Shown: positions 7,100-15,003, counted from the stretch's first letter. The stretch: DNA of 15,370 nt from Parachlamydia sp. (GCA_021298935.1 JAJTHR010000070.1:1-15370); one strand, 5' to 3'. Numbers and translations: made by a program. The notes: a model not told the origin generated them from the sequence alone.

Positions 7100-7420
7100 T
7101 TACGAGTAGGATTGAATTAGATTAAGAAGATAATCCAGGTCTTTAATGCCGACTACTCTTTTTTCCTCTTTGCCATCCTTGAATAAAATTAATGTGGGTA
7201 CAGATGTGATCTGCAACGCTTCAGTCGTTTGACGGGCCTGGTCAATGTCTAATTTTCCCACCTGTGCTTTTCCTTGAGTGATTCCTGCTAACTCTTCAAC
7301 GATGGGAGCGATCATGCGGCAAGGGCCGCACCAAGTGGCATAGAAATCAACCAACGTGATCCCTTTTGATATGGTTTCATGAAAATTATCATCTGTTAAT
7401 TGTATCAATTGTCCGGCCAT
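7100..7420 (-). CDS. trxA: Thioredoxin
   Basis: This is a cytoplasmic thiol-disulfide oxidoreductase that reduces protein disulfides and is itself recharged by thioredoxin reductase. The 106-residue length is standard. The active site WCGPCR is at 30-35 (redox cysteines 31 and 34), preceded by the buried aspartate in LVDFYATW (Asp25). The cis-proline loop SVPTLILF has Pro75. The reading frame is open upstream to 7480, but the ATG at 7420 is the true start: GGAG lies 8 bases before it and the protein begins where other thioredoxins do. It is the first gene of a pair with the DUF2905 protein. The 136-bp space to trhO is a divergent promoter region. Confidence 0.96.
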   Translation of the reverse strand: MAGQLIQLTDDNFHETISKGITLVDFYATWCGPCRMIAPIVEELAGITQGKAQVGKLDIDQARQTTEALQITSVPTLILFKDGKEEKRVVGIKDLDYLLNLIQSYS

Positions 7421-7500
7421 TTTTTTTCTCCAAAAAATTTTTCTTTTATTATCTTCTGAAAAACAATTTTTAGTCAGCAAAATAATCTACCAAATGCGGC

Positions 7501-7529
7501 TTGAAATTATGACTTAACTTTATTATAAT
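7501..7529 (+). promoter_or_regulatory. Near-consensus sigma-70-type promoter for trhO
   Basis: TTGAAA at 7501-7506 and TATAAT at 7524-7529 are separated by exactly 17 bases. The likely transcription start (about 7536) leaves a leader of about 20 bases with AGGAA at 7546-7550 before the ATG at 7557. This is the best promoter match noticed in the window. Confidence 0.75.
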
Positions 7530-7556
7530 TAAGCTCTAATAATTTAGGAATTTTTT

Positions 7557-8516
7557 ATGTCTGAAGAAAAACACTATTTCGTCCTCGCCTTCTATCATTT
7601 TACGCCGATTCAAGACCCCATTAATGAAGTGGAAAAACATAAAGCCTTTTTTGCCGGCCGCGACCTCACCTCGCGCATTTACATTTCCGAACAGGGAATC
7701 AATGGACAAATGAGCGCTGTCAAAGAAGATGCCGAAGCCTACATGAACTGGCTGCATGCCCAACCCCTTTTTGAGAACATTCACTTTAAAATCCATACCT
7801 ACCATGAGAATGTCTTTCCAAGGCAAATTGTCAAAGTGCGCAAGCAGCTTGTCGCTTTGGACGAGGAGGTGGATCTGGAGCAAGCGGGCGAACATGTGTC
7901 CCCTTCTGTCTGGAAGGAGATGTTGAATCGCGAAGAAAGGCCGCTGCTTCTTGATGTACGCAATGAATATGAATGGCAAGTGGGACGCTTTGATGGAGCG
8001 GAATGCCCTCCTTGCGAAACGTTCCGTGAATTCAAGTCGTATGCCTCAGAATTAAAGGAGAAAGTCAATCCCGAAAAGACTCCTGTCATGATGTACTGCA
8101 CAGGAGGTATTCGGTGCGAGCTCTATTCAGCGCTCCTCAAAAAAGAGGGGTTCAAGGATGTCTATCAACTCAACGGCGGCATTATCAACTATGGGTTGAG
8201 GGAAGGAAGCGAGCATTGGCTGGGCAAGCTTTTCGTATTTGACGACCGAATGACGGTACCCATTAGCGAAGAGCCGGCGCCTGTCATCGGAACGTGCCAT
8301 CATTGCGGGTCATCGGTCGAGTCCTATTATAATTGTGCCAACATGGATTGCAATCACCTGTTCCTCAGCTGTCCCGCTTGCGTTGAAAAATCGTCAGGCT
8401 GCTGCCAGCAAGCGTGTATAGAAGCGCCAAGAGTGCGTCCGTACCACCAGCAAAATCCCCATAAGCCCTTCAAAAAATGGTATAACTACTTCAACGAGTG
8501 CGGCTGCACAGTATAA
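7557..8516 (+). CDS. trhO: tRNA uridine(34) hydroxylase TrhO (rhodanese-domain, UPF0176)
   Basis: TrhO hydroxylates uridine 34 of tRNA using oxygen, an early step toward 5-carboxymethoxy- or methoxy-uridine at the wobble position. The 319-residue protein has the order seen in E. coli YceA: an N-terminal ferredoxin-like domain (about 1-110; ISEQGINGQMS), a rhodanese domain (about 118-215) with LLLDVRNEYEWQVGRFDGA and the catalytic loop MYCTGGIRCE (Cys181, also Cys187). A C-terminal cysteine-rich module (about 240-290; CHHCG, CANMDC, CPAC, CCQQAC) looks metal-binding. The start at 7557 has AGGAA 6 bases upstream and a strong promoter. With trmL it makes two wobble-modification genes in the window, though not in one operon. 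Confidence 0.95.
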   Translation: MSEEKHYFVLAFYHFTPIQDPINEVEKHKAFFAGRDLTSRIYISEQGINGQMSAVKEDAEAYMNWLHAQPLFENIHFKIHTYHENVFPRQIVKVRKQLVALDEEVDLEQAGEHVSPSVWKEMLNREERPLLLDVRNEYEWQVGRFDGAECPPCETFREFKSYASELKEKVNPEKTPVMMYCTGGIRCELYSALLKKEGFKDVYQLNGGIINYGLREGSEHWLGKLFVFDDRMTVPISEEPAPVIGTCHHCGSSVESYYNCANMDCNHLFLSCPACVEKSSGCCQQACIEAPRVRPYHQQNPHKPFKKWYNYFNECGCTV

Positions 8517-8529
8517 GAAAAATAAAAAT

Positions 8530-8682
8530 ATGTTAAATAAGTTTTATACCAACCAAGACTTCAACTTAAAAAGAAACAATTTTATTTTTGAGGAAGATGA
8601 TTCTCCTCCTCTTTCGGATATTCAAATGAATGTGAATGGGAGGAAAGTGACGTATCGCTTTCGAGGGAAAGCAGAAAAATAA
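8530..8682 (+). CDS. Small 50-residue ORF, possibly the N-terminus of the next gene
   Basis: This ATG-initiated frame encodes 50 residues (MLNKFYTNQDFNLKRNNFIF, then an acidic EEDDSPP patch and NVNGRKVTYRFRGKAEK). No family is recognised and the ribosome-binding site is weak (purine-rich A tract only). It ends 20 bases before the first usable start of the following ORF, which has no ATG and no Shine-Dalgarno sequence. The following frame is also open through this region as ITCSRYKT then LSRKIVGW. A one-base indel near the A5 run at 8675-8679 would join the two into one protein of about 415 residues. It is either an independent small gene or, slightly more likely, the true beginning of the neighbour. 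Confidence 0.45.
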   Translation: MLNKFYTNQDFNLKRNNFIFEEDDSPPLSDIQMNVNGRKVTYRFRGKAEK

Positions 8683-8702
8683 CTTGTTCTAGATACAAGA
8701 CA

Positions 8703-9779
8703 TTGAGTCGAAAGATAGTAGGCTGGTTGTTATCGATTATTTCCCTCGGGTATCTTAAAAATGATCGTAGAATAGTTGCCTTAAGGCAAGGAAGAAAAAT
8801 CGTACAAGTATTTAGTGAGCTGTTTCAGCCGCTTGGTAATCCAGAAATAGTCTTAAATAGACTTTTAAATGGAAATGTATTTTCAGAAAAATTGCTATTA
8901 AATGTTTTGCGTTTTGCTGATAAAGATCAAGACATTACTCCCCTATTAAATAAATATCATTCACAAAATGGCTATCATCCAACCATAATAGTGGCTGCTG
9001 CTTTAGAAGTGATTGAGGAATCCCTTGGAATAAAGTGGGGTAATAACGCAGATGACAATATAAAAATCATTGAAACGTTTGTGAAGCGCTTGAACTGCCG
9101 TTCTTTCCATGGCACTAGGTCAAACTTAGCTAAAAATATTTTGCAAAAAGGAATCTCTTTCAGTCGAGATGACAAGTTATTTGATTATGATGAATTTGAA
9201 AAAATCGTTAATGATTGTCAACTTGAGTTCAGTCATTTTCCCTTTGGATTAAATAAGAAACGCAATGATATTGGTACATTTTATGTCGCTAATGACCCTG
9301 CAAATGCTACTTTCTATGCGCGAAGTAATACTCCTGAATTTTTTTTACCTTTTAAACGATGGGCCATCGATGAGGGAAAAAATTTAAATTTGGATCAATT
9401 CAGACAAAGAATAAAAGCTGATAATCCCAAAATGATCAATATCGAACGGATCATTAACTTTGTGCAAAAACATTGGGATTTATGTGCTTCAAGAAAAAAA
9501 AACTGTTCAGTTTTAATTATTGAAAAAGAAATTAAAGACTGCTTGAGTGGTGGTGAACCTGACTTGCTTAAACAGTTTTTTTACTATAACAAAGGACATC
9601 AAAACCTTTACGATGATTGGGGAATTCATGCATTTATGTATTTTGATAAGAATAAAGTCATTGAAACGTTAGGTCAAATGTTAAACGAAAATTCTTTTGA
9701 GATAAATAGGGCATTAACGATTGAAAATTCCCAGTATCCTCCAAGAGTCATTCATGCGATTAAGATTGAATGCATCTAA
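8703..9779 (+). CDS. Putative ADP-ribosyltransferase-like protein, 5' end uncertain
   Basis: The 358 residues, counted from a TTG at 8703, begin with a hydrophobic segment (IVGWLLSIISLGYL, about 4-18) and an alpha-helical region. From about 133 they contain a pattern like the ART/PARP fold: SFHGTRSNLAKNILQKGI with His136, and after a variable loop DIGTFYVANDPANATFYAR with Tyr194. His and Tyr in these contexts are the first two members of the H-Y-E triad. A third glutamate is not obvious (LIIEKEIKDC at about 270 is one candidate). Only weak family-level resemblance is claimed. The substrate, secretion and activity are unknown. The start is doubtful: there is no ATG or ribosome-binding site, and the preceding 50-residue ORF may be the real N-terminus through a frameshift. 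It ends 4 bases before the stop of the convergent cysteine-rich gene. Confidence 0.6.
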   Translation: MSRKIVGWLLSIISLGYLKNDRRIVALRQGRKIVQVFSELFQPLGNPEIVLNRLLNGNVFSEKLLLNVLRFADKDQDITPLLNKYHSQNGYHPTIIVAAALEVIEESLGIKWGNNADDNIKIIETFVKRLNCRSFHGTRSNLAKNILQKGISFSRDDKLFDYDEFEKIVNDCQLEFSHFPFGLNKKRNDIGTFYVANDPANATFYARSNTPEFFLPFKRWAIDEGKNLNLDQFRQRIKADNPKMINIERIINFVQKHWDLCASRKKNCSVLIIEKEIKDCLSGGEPDLLKQFFYYNKGHQNLYDDWGIHAFMYFDKNKVIETLGQMLNENSFEINRALTIENSQYPPRVIHAIKIECI

Positions 9780-9783
9780 TGAA

Positions 9784-10596
9784 TTAAGTAGGCTTAATCC
9801 TATCCGAACTTAAAAGTTCCAGCATCCTTTTCTGCGTGTCTTCCAACACGACCGTCAATCCAGGCTTGATCCCCCTCTCAGACAGCTCAAAGGCGCGCAT
9901 CGTGTTGCAAATGCGTCCACCTAAACGGATCCCAATCCCCTTAATATTGACCATGTTACCCCAGTCGCCAAACATTTCAAGGGTCATTTCACAAGCTGTA
10001 ATCATAAATAAAATGCGCTTGCCTGGATGGCTGTGAACGACATCAAAAATCTTTCCGCCAATGTAATGGATGGTAGGAATAATCAATGGAATCGTTCTCG
10101 GGTGCGTGGAGGCTTGCATCGCTTTGCCGATAAAACACTGGCGGCAGACCAGGTCATCGGGATCATTGTTGCAAGCGGATGAAAAACGGCCGGAGGGACA
10201 TTCAAAGGGCTTGTGGCAGTAGGAAAATCCAAGGATCAAAATGGACTCCGCTTCTTGCGCAAGCTTTCTAAAATCTTCTTGGCCATCAATTCCATAATAA
10301 AAAAAATCACCGTCCCGCTTATAGGGCTTGGTTTGCCAGGCTGAACGGATAAAGGCCCATCCATATCTCAATGGATGCTTGATAAATCCCTTAAAAATTT
10401 GAAATTGATGATCTTTTGTGATCATCCATTTAAGGCTTTTCCATTTCAACCCCTTGGCGGTCTCTTCGGTAATCCCCACCATTTCAGGCAAGACAGTCAG
10501 CTTTTTGAGTGGTTTCAGGCGTGCTGCCTCCTTGGCCTTCTCTTCCCAGGATTTTTCAGCATCATCAAATTTCTCTTTCCACAGTGGCAGACTCAT
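9784..10596 (-). CDS. Conserved cysteine-rich protein resembling DUF116
   Basis: The 270-residue soluble protein has a charged helical N-terminus (1-60), a linker, and a C-terminal domain with seven cysteines: Cys127, 133, 142, 151, 154, 202 and 230. Their contexts (SYCHKPFECPSG, VCRQCFIGKA, ITACEMTL, GRICNTM) and order recall DUF116, an uncharacterised family with a conserved cysteine set. I make this match from memory of the pattern, so it is tentative. The CxxC pair and the other cysteines suggest a zinc or iron-sulfur site. No signal peptide or membrane segment is seen. ATG at 10596 with GAGG about 5 bases upstream. It is divergent from the SNF2 gene across only 55 bp, so the two probably share a promoter region. 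Confidence 0.65.
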   Translation of the reverse strand: MSLPLWKEKFDDAEKSWEEKAKEAARLKPLKKLTVLPEMVGITEETAKGLKWKSLKWMITKDHQFQIFKGFIKHPLRYGWAFIRSAWQTKPYKRDGDFFYYGIDGQEDFRKLAQEAESILILGFSYCHKPFECPSGRFSSACNNDPDDLVCRQCFIGKAMQASTHPRTIPLIIPTIHYIGGKIFDVVHSHPGKRILFMITACEMTLEMFGDWGNMVNIKGIGIRLGGRICNTMRAFELSERGIKPGLTVVLEDTQKRMLELLSSDRIKPT

Positions 10597-10651
10597 ACAA
10601 CCTCATTTTTAACGATAGTAAAGTATACGCTAAATTGAGTAATATTATTAA

Positions 10652-11947
10652 ATGACACTTGCCTTCTCGATTGATTTAGAAGAGACCATAAAAAGCGGCT
10701 GCACTGCCGTTCGGCTTGCCCTATTAAAAGGGACGCAGCTTGACTTCCCTGCCATGACGGCAAGCGAATGGAAAAAGGCTGCAACGAACTCTTATCAAGC
10801 CCAAGGCTTGCAGCAATTGCTGAAAGAGGAAGCGGCCTATCAGCAAAAGATGTACGGGCGCGGGCCTACTTTTGAAACGCATGTCCTGACTACCTTGCAT
10901 ATTTCACCAGCCTTTACAACCTCCCTGCTGCAGCTTCTCAATTCAGGCGGAACCCTCTATTTTAATCAAAAAGCCCTGGTTGTTGATTTTGTCAGCAAAG
11001 TCGAGCTGTATTACGCCATCTATCCGAAAGAACAGCAAAAAATTGAGGTCCAGCCCCGTTTAAAATGGCGCGGAAATGACATTGAATTGCAGACATGCGA
11101 CTGTATCGGACCCGGAAAACCTGTCTGGTTCATTAAAGGGATTTCTTTGAAAGGCATCGTCTCCTCACTAAACTGGAAGGAATTGCAAAGGGCCTTTCAG
11201 ACAAGGCCTTGGGAATTAGAAGGAGCTGCCAAACAAGCCTTTTTAGAAGACTATGACGAAGAAGATCCGGACGCCCCAAAACTTACCTTTGAAGGGACGA
11301 GTGCGGCTAACATCATGGCCGCAGCCCAACCCTATCCACTCCTTAAATTAAAAGATCGCACTGGTGCATTTGCAGACTTGTGGCTGGACTATGGCAGCGG
11401 CTGCCAAGTTGAAAACCTGGATACAAAACCGGTTTTAAAGAATGGCGACCTGCAAATCAAGCGGCAATGGGAGGCAGAAAAAAATTGGGAAAAAGATCTA
11501 CTTGAAACAGACTTCATTAAAAAAAATGTCAGCCATTCCAACTACTATTGTCCGCTCGATAAAGCGGCGAAAAGCCTTTCCTTCCTGCTAGAAATCGGCT
11601 GGACGATTTTAGACTGGCAAGGCAGGCGGGTCGTCAAACAAGAAAGCCTCGACATGCAGGTGAGCGAGCATGCCGGCTTCTTGTCAATTAATGGGAAAGT
11701 CAGTTATGCCACCCACCAAACAGAATTGACGAAAGTCATGGGGGCCTTCAATCGGCGTGAGAGATTTATTCAATTGGATGGGCAGACTGTCGGCTTGCTC
11801 CCTGAACTTGGCAGCGATTCTCCTTATTTGGAATTAATGGAAGAGGGGGAAATCGTTGGCGAAGATTACAGGTACAAAAAAACAAATTTGGATCCCTTTC
11901 AAATGTATGGAAGGGGGCCCGCGTATCCCCCGCTCTCGAATCACTAA
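10652..11947 (+). CDS. SWI2/SNF2 helicase, N-terminal fragment (frameshifted gene)
   Basis: This is the amino-terminal accessory part of a bacterial SNF2-family protein, 431 residues, with the ATPase in another frame downstream. Features include the segment VQPRLKWRGNDIELQTCDC and a C-terminal part (FIQLDGQTVGLLPELGS) that typically leads into the helicase core. From about 11913 the frame runs into unrelated residues and stops at 11945-11947, while the adjacent frame reads the family-like ALESLKERWQTFTGIE and then the ATPase. The switch lies at the G5 run at 11913-11917. A one-base change there restores a single protein of about 909 residues. ATG at 10652. Upstream is the 55-bp divergent spacer shared with the cysteine-rich gene. 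Confidence 0.75.
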   Translation: MTLAFSIDLEETIKSGCTAVRLALLKGTQLDFPAMTASEWKKAATNSYQAQGLQQLLKEEAAYQQKMYGRGPTFETHVLTTLHISPAFTTSLLQLLNSGGTLYFNQKALVVDFVSKVELYYAIYPKEQQKIEVQPRLKWRGNDIELQTCDCIGPGKPVWFIKGISLKGIVSSLNWKELQRAFQTRPWELEGAAKQAFLEDYDEEDPDAPKLTFEGTSAANIMAAAQPYPLLKLKDRTGAFADLWLDYGSGCQVENLDTKPVLKNGDLQIKRQWEAEKNWEKDLLETDFIKKNVSHSNYYCPLDKAAKSLSFLLEIGWTILDWQGRRVVKQESLDMQVSEHAGFLSINGKVSYATHQTELTKVMGAFNRRERFIQLDGQTVGLLPELGSDSPYLELMEEGEIVGEDYRYKKTNLDPFQMYGRGPAYPPLSNH

Positions 11948-13380
11948 AGGAAAGATGGCAGACATTCACCGGAATTGAAAGGAAAGAGGCAGGCCCCTCT
12001 TTCTCCGGCCACTTGCGTCCCTATCAGCAAGAGGGACTCGATTGGCTATCTTTCCTGAACACCTATGGTTTCCATGGCATTCTGGCAGACGAAATGGGGC
12101 TTGGGAAAACAGTGCAAGTAATGGCTCTTATCTCTACGCTCCCTCCTGATGCCAACCATTTAATTGTCATGCCAACCTCTTTGCTTTTTAACTGGAAAAA
12201 TGAGTGTGCACGCTTTCTCCCCTCGTTTTCCTGCCTCGTGCACCAAGGAACGCAAAGGGCGAGAGCACCTGAAGAGTTGCAACGGCATTCCATTATCCTG
12301 ACTTCCTTTGCAACTTTGCGCAACGACCTTCCCCTTTTAATGAAAATCCCTTTTCATACGCTTGTTTTGGATGAAGCGCAAATGATCAAAAATTCCAAAA
12401 CCCAAACCTTTCAGGCCGTCTGTTCCATTCCCTCGACTTTGCGCCTTAGCTTGACAGGAACTCCTGTGGAAAACCATATTGGAGAGCTTTGGTCCCATTT
12501 TCATTTTCTGATTCCCGATCTTTTCGGTACGGAAGAGAGTTTTCTTTCCTCTGTCCAGGCCGCTTCAGTCGATCGGCGCCACCTTGAAAAAATCCAGAAA
12601 AAAAGTTCCCCTTTTATTTTACGGCGCCGTAAAAGCGATGTAGCGAAGGACCTTCCTCCACGCATCGACCAAACGGTCTGGGTTGAAATGGGGGAAAGCG
12701 AAAGAAAACTTTATGAAAAGATGCTGGCAGGCTTTCGGAGCGGTTTATTGAAAAAAGTGGAGCTTGAGGGAATGGGCAAGCACCGCCTTGAAGTTCTGGA
12801 AGCCATTTTGCGCCTACGCCAGCTGTGCTGCCACCCGTTGCTAACATCTGCTCTATTAGACGAGGAGGAAACACCCTCAAGTGCAAAATTTGAATTCTTG
12901 CAGCAGGACCTTGAAACGCTTGTGGAGGAAGGGCAGAAGGTGCTCATTTACAGCCAGTTTACCTCTATGCTGCAATTGATGGCCTCTTTCGCCAGGAGCC
13001 AAGGCTGGCCGTTCGGCTATTTGGACGGCAGTTCGACAAATCGGGAAAAAATTGTACATGCTTTTCAAAATGACTCCGATCAGCTGCTCTTTTTTGTCAG
13101 CCTGAAGGCCGGTGGTGTAGGCCTGAATCTCACTGCGGCCGATTATGTCCTGCTTTATGATCCCTGGTGGAACGAGGCTGTTGAAGAACAAGCGATTAAC
13201 CGCGCCCACCGTATTGGAAGGATAGATCCCGTGTTCGCGAAAAGGTATGTCGTGAGAGAAAGTATCGAAGAGAAAATGATGAAGCTCAAAGCAGCCAAAA
13301 GAGAAGTAGTAGAAGAGTTATTCGACGGGGAAGGCCGCTCTCAAATTACATTGGAGGACCTTCACTATCTTTTAGAATAA
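11914..13380 (+). CDS. SWI2/SNF2 helicase, ATPase fragment (frameshifted gene)
   Basis: This is a complete superfamily 2 ATPase core of the SNF2 class, which translocates on double-stranded DNA and remodels protein-DNA complexes. The motifs are all present: LRPYQQEGLDWL, Walker A DEMGLGKT (12088-12111), Walker B DEAQ (12370-12381), SLTGTPVENHIGELWS, then the second RecA-like lobe with VLIYSQFTSML, LDGSSTNREK, LKAGGVGLNLTAADYVLL and the arginine-finger motif QAINRAHRIGR. The frame is coding from about 11914 but has no good start there. A TTG at 12013 is the first plausible one and would still include the core. The N-terminal domain is the preceding ORF in another frame. If the frameshift is real the protein is broken or made as a separate ATPase. 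Its stop overlaps the convergent small gene by 9 bases. Confidence 0.85.
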   Translation, partial: GARVSPALESLKERWQTFTGIERKEAGPSFSGHLRPYQQEGLDWLSFLNTYGFHGILADEMGLGKTVQVMALISTLPPDANHLIVMPTSLLFNWKNECARFLPSFSCLVHQGTQRARAPEELQRHSIILTSFATLRNDLPLLMKIPFHTLVLDEAQMIKNSKTQTFQAVCSIPSTLRLSLTGTPVENHIGELWSHFHFLIPDLFGTEESFLSSVQAASVDRRHLEKIQKKSSPFILRRRKSDVAKDLPPRIDQTVWVEMGESERKLYEKMLAGFRSGLLKKVELEGMGKHRLEVLEAILRLRQLCCHPLLTSALLDEEETPSSAKFEFLQQDLETLVEEGQKVLIYSQFTSMLQLMASFARSQGWPFGYLDGSSTNREKIVHAFQNDSDQLLFFVSLKAGGVGLNLTAADYVLLYDPWWNEAVEEQAINRAHRIGRIDPVFAKRYVVRESIEEKMMKLKAAKREVVEELFDGEGRSQITLEDLHYLLE

Positions 13381-13563
13381 GGGCTCGAACTGCGAACCTT
13401 GCTCGTTTTCGTACAGTTCTTTCGCAGTCAGCTTAACAGTTTCTAAGCCACCGGCAAATCCAACCAAACGCATTAAGTGATCGACGTAACCAAGTTCAGT
13501 CAACAGGTGATCATTCAAAGACTCTAAGTGAGCCAATTTTTTTTGTAGATCAATCTTTTTCAT
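13372..13563 (-). CDS. Small helical protein A of a paralogous pair
   Basis: The 63-residue charged, helix-rich protein has no signal peptide. It aligns without gaps to the product of 13800-13988 with 26 identities in the first 53 positions, including the core TEL.Y.D.L, VGF..GL and A.EL.EN. The family is not recognised. The ATG at 13563 is chosen over a GTG at 13569 because a full AGGAGGT lies 4 bases before it (13568-13574) and would overlap the GTG. The end overlaps the SNF2 stop tail-to-tail. The 230-bp space upstream holds a palindrome. Two intact relatives with excellent ribosome-binding sites argue that this is a real gene. Confidence 0.75.
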   Translation of the reverse strand: MKKIDLQKKLAHLESLNDHLLTELGYVDHLMRLVGFAGGLETVKLTAKELYENEQGSQFEPLF

Positions 13564-13614
13564 ATGCACCTCCTAAGGTACCTTTATGATGCGAAAACCA
13601 TGCCAAAATGGTCT

Positions 13615-13652
13615 CCCTGGGCTCAAGTTATTATTTTTTAGTGAGCCCAGGG
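13615..13652. repeat. 10-bp inverted repeat in the leader of the small gene
   Basis: CCCTGGGCTC at 13615-13624 and GAGCCCAGGG at 13643-13652 are perfect inverted copies with an 18-base AT-rich spacer, the only GC-rich block in the 230-bp intergenic region. It lies about 50-90 bases before the small gene at 13563 and after the stop of the paralogue at 13800. It is not followed by a T run on either strand. It could be an operator, an RNA leader hairpin or a poor terminator. Confidence 0.5.
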
Positions 13653-13799
13653 CTTAAATTATGTATTATGGACTTTTTAGGACACTATTGGCATTGATGA
13701 ATTCTTAAAAACGGTTTCTCGTTTATCTTTAAAGAATCTAAGTTAATCCTCGATTGTAAAAAATTGATTAAGACAAAATCAAAGTTTTATAAATTAGGA

Positions 13800-13988
13800 C
13801 TAATCTTCCACCCTGTGCTCATGATCTTGATTTTCCAGTAATTCGAGGGCCACTTCTTTAGCTGATACTAACCCTTGCGGAAATCCTACTGATTTAAGGA
13901 GAGTATCAATGTACATAAGCTCGGTTTCAAGCTGATCATGGACAAACTCTAAATACGCAATTTTTTTCTCGATTTGTGCCTTATTCAT
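13800..13988 (-). CDS. Small helical protein B of a paralogous pair
   Basis: The 62-residue protein is homologous to the product of 13372-13563, with 26 of 53 positions identical and no gaps. Both share KK.A.LE...D.L.TEL.Y.D.L, then VGF..GL and a helical end A.ELLEN. The C-terminal tail differs (QDHEHRVED here, QGSQFEPLF there). It looks like a compact two- or three-helix protein. The family is unknown. The ATG at 13988 is preceded 2-3 bases away by an extended AAAGGAGGGG, a perfect match to the 16S anti-Shine-Dalgarno. Such strong initiation is unusual compared with neighbours. It is divergent from the caspase-like gene across 145 AT-rich bases, with a promoter for each likely but not resolved. 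Confidence 0.75.
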   Translation of the reverse strand: MNKAQIEKKIAYLEFVHDQLETELMYIDTLLKSVGFPQGLVSAKEVALELLENQDHEHRVED

Positions 13989-14133
13989 AACCCCTCCTTT
14001 TAACAGATGGCTAATGAATGCAAGTTGAATGCCAGGTTATTTTATATTAATAGTTATAATTTTATTTAAAAATAAATAATTAAATGCTAAAATGTAAGTA
14101 TAAAATAATTAATTTAATAAAAAAGAAGGAACT

Positions 14134-15003
14134 ATGATAACTAAATTACTGATTTTTATCACTATTTTATTTAGTTTTAATTACAATCCTATTCAAGCCG
14201 CTTCTCTACACGCCGTCTTAGTCGGCGATTCCCTGAATGACAGCGATCCTACAGGTTTTGATGGTGGTGTTGACCTATGGCAAAGAGAGGTAAAAAAAAT
14301 AGCAGCGCTTTCCGGCATGGATTTAAAAGGGGTTATTTTTGAGGATGAAAATTGCCGCATAGAAAATGTTCTCGCCTATGTTGAGAACATGAAAGTGGAA
14401 GACGATGACATGATTCTTATCTATTTTGCTGTCCATGGCTCACGTACAAGGGAAAAAGCAAATAAATGGCCCGACCTGTTCTTCTCCCTTGACCGTCAAA
14501 AAATCGACTTTAATGTCTTTAACGAAATTGTTAAGCAAAAGGGAGCCCGCCTGGTTATTTCCATTGCAGATTCATGCAATAACATTGTCAATTCGAATGG
14601 AAATACACAGCCTTATCAATTGAAAAACCTAATGGAAGGCCAAGAAATTGAAACGAATGTGATTTCTAATACCACCTCCTATAACGACTTAGCTGTCAAA
14701 CATGCTCCACAGGAATTGGTTTCAAAGTACCGTAATTTATTCCGTAATCAGAGCGGTTATATTGTTGTTTCCACATCCAGCCCCGGCGAGTATTCGATCA
14801 AACACTGCCTCACGGGAGGGATTTTTACAGGCCAGTTGATTGAAAACCTAAGAAAGACAAGAATGTCTGCTCAGATCACATGGGAAAGCCTATTGCAGAC
14901 AGCCAAAGAAGCGACGAGCCGTAAAGTGGATACCATTAAAGGGGAGCTTTCCTTATCACTTGGACAAACCCCTCAATTTGAAATTCAACTTTTTAACAGA
15001 TAA
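14134..15003 (+). CDS. Secreted caspase-like cysteine protease (peptidase C14)
   Basis: The 289-residue protein starts with a typical signal peptide (basic MITK, hydrophobic LLIFITILFSF, then NPIQAASL with a likely AxA-type cleavage near residue 22). A caspase-like alpha/beta domain follows: HAVLVGDSLND, then the catalytic histidine in IYFAVHGSR (His101, Gly102) and the cysteine in ISIADSCNN (Cys148), spaced as in C14 caspases/metacaspases. A C-terminal region has GYIVVSTSSPGEYS and GGIFTGQLIENL, typical of the second subunit. The family cleaves after specific residues, and a secreted one could act in the periplasm or, if exported further, on host proteins; that is inference. ATG at 14134 with AGAAGGA 3 bases upstream. 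Its end overlaps the convergent ogt-like remnant by 19 bases. Confidence 0.85.
   Translation: MITKLLIFITILFSFNYNPIQAASLHAVLVGDSLNDSDPTGFDGGVDLWQREVKKIAALSGMDLKGVIFEDENCRIENVLAYVENMKVEDDDMILIYFAVHGSRTREKANKWPDLFFSLDRQKIDFNVFNEIVKQKGARLVISIADSCNNIVNSNGNTQPYQLKNLMEGQEIETNVISNTTSYNDLAVKHAPQELVSKYRNLFRNQSGYIVVSTSSPGEYSIKHCLTGGIFTGQLIENLRKTRMSAQITWESLLQTAKEATSRKVDTIKGELSLSLGQTPQFEIQLFNR

Noticed and set aside
7501..7529. The trhO promoter as a divergent operator also controlling trxA
   Set aside because: The promoter is well matched for the plus strand only; no clear symmetrical site or minus-strand promoter was found in the 136-bp spacer.
7536..7979. 147-residue minus-strand ORF
   Set aside because: It lies over the well-supported trhO gene and has no recognisable family features or ribosome-binding site.
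10597..10651. Specific promoter calls in the 55-bp divergent spacer
   Set aside because: TATACG- and TATACT-like hexamers occur on both strands, but no -35 partner is convincing.
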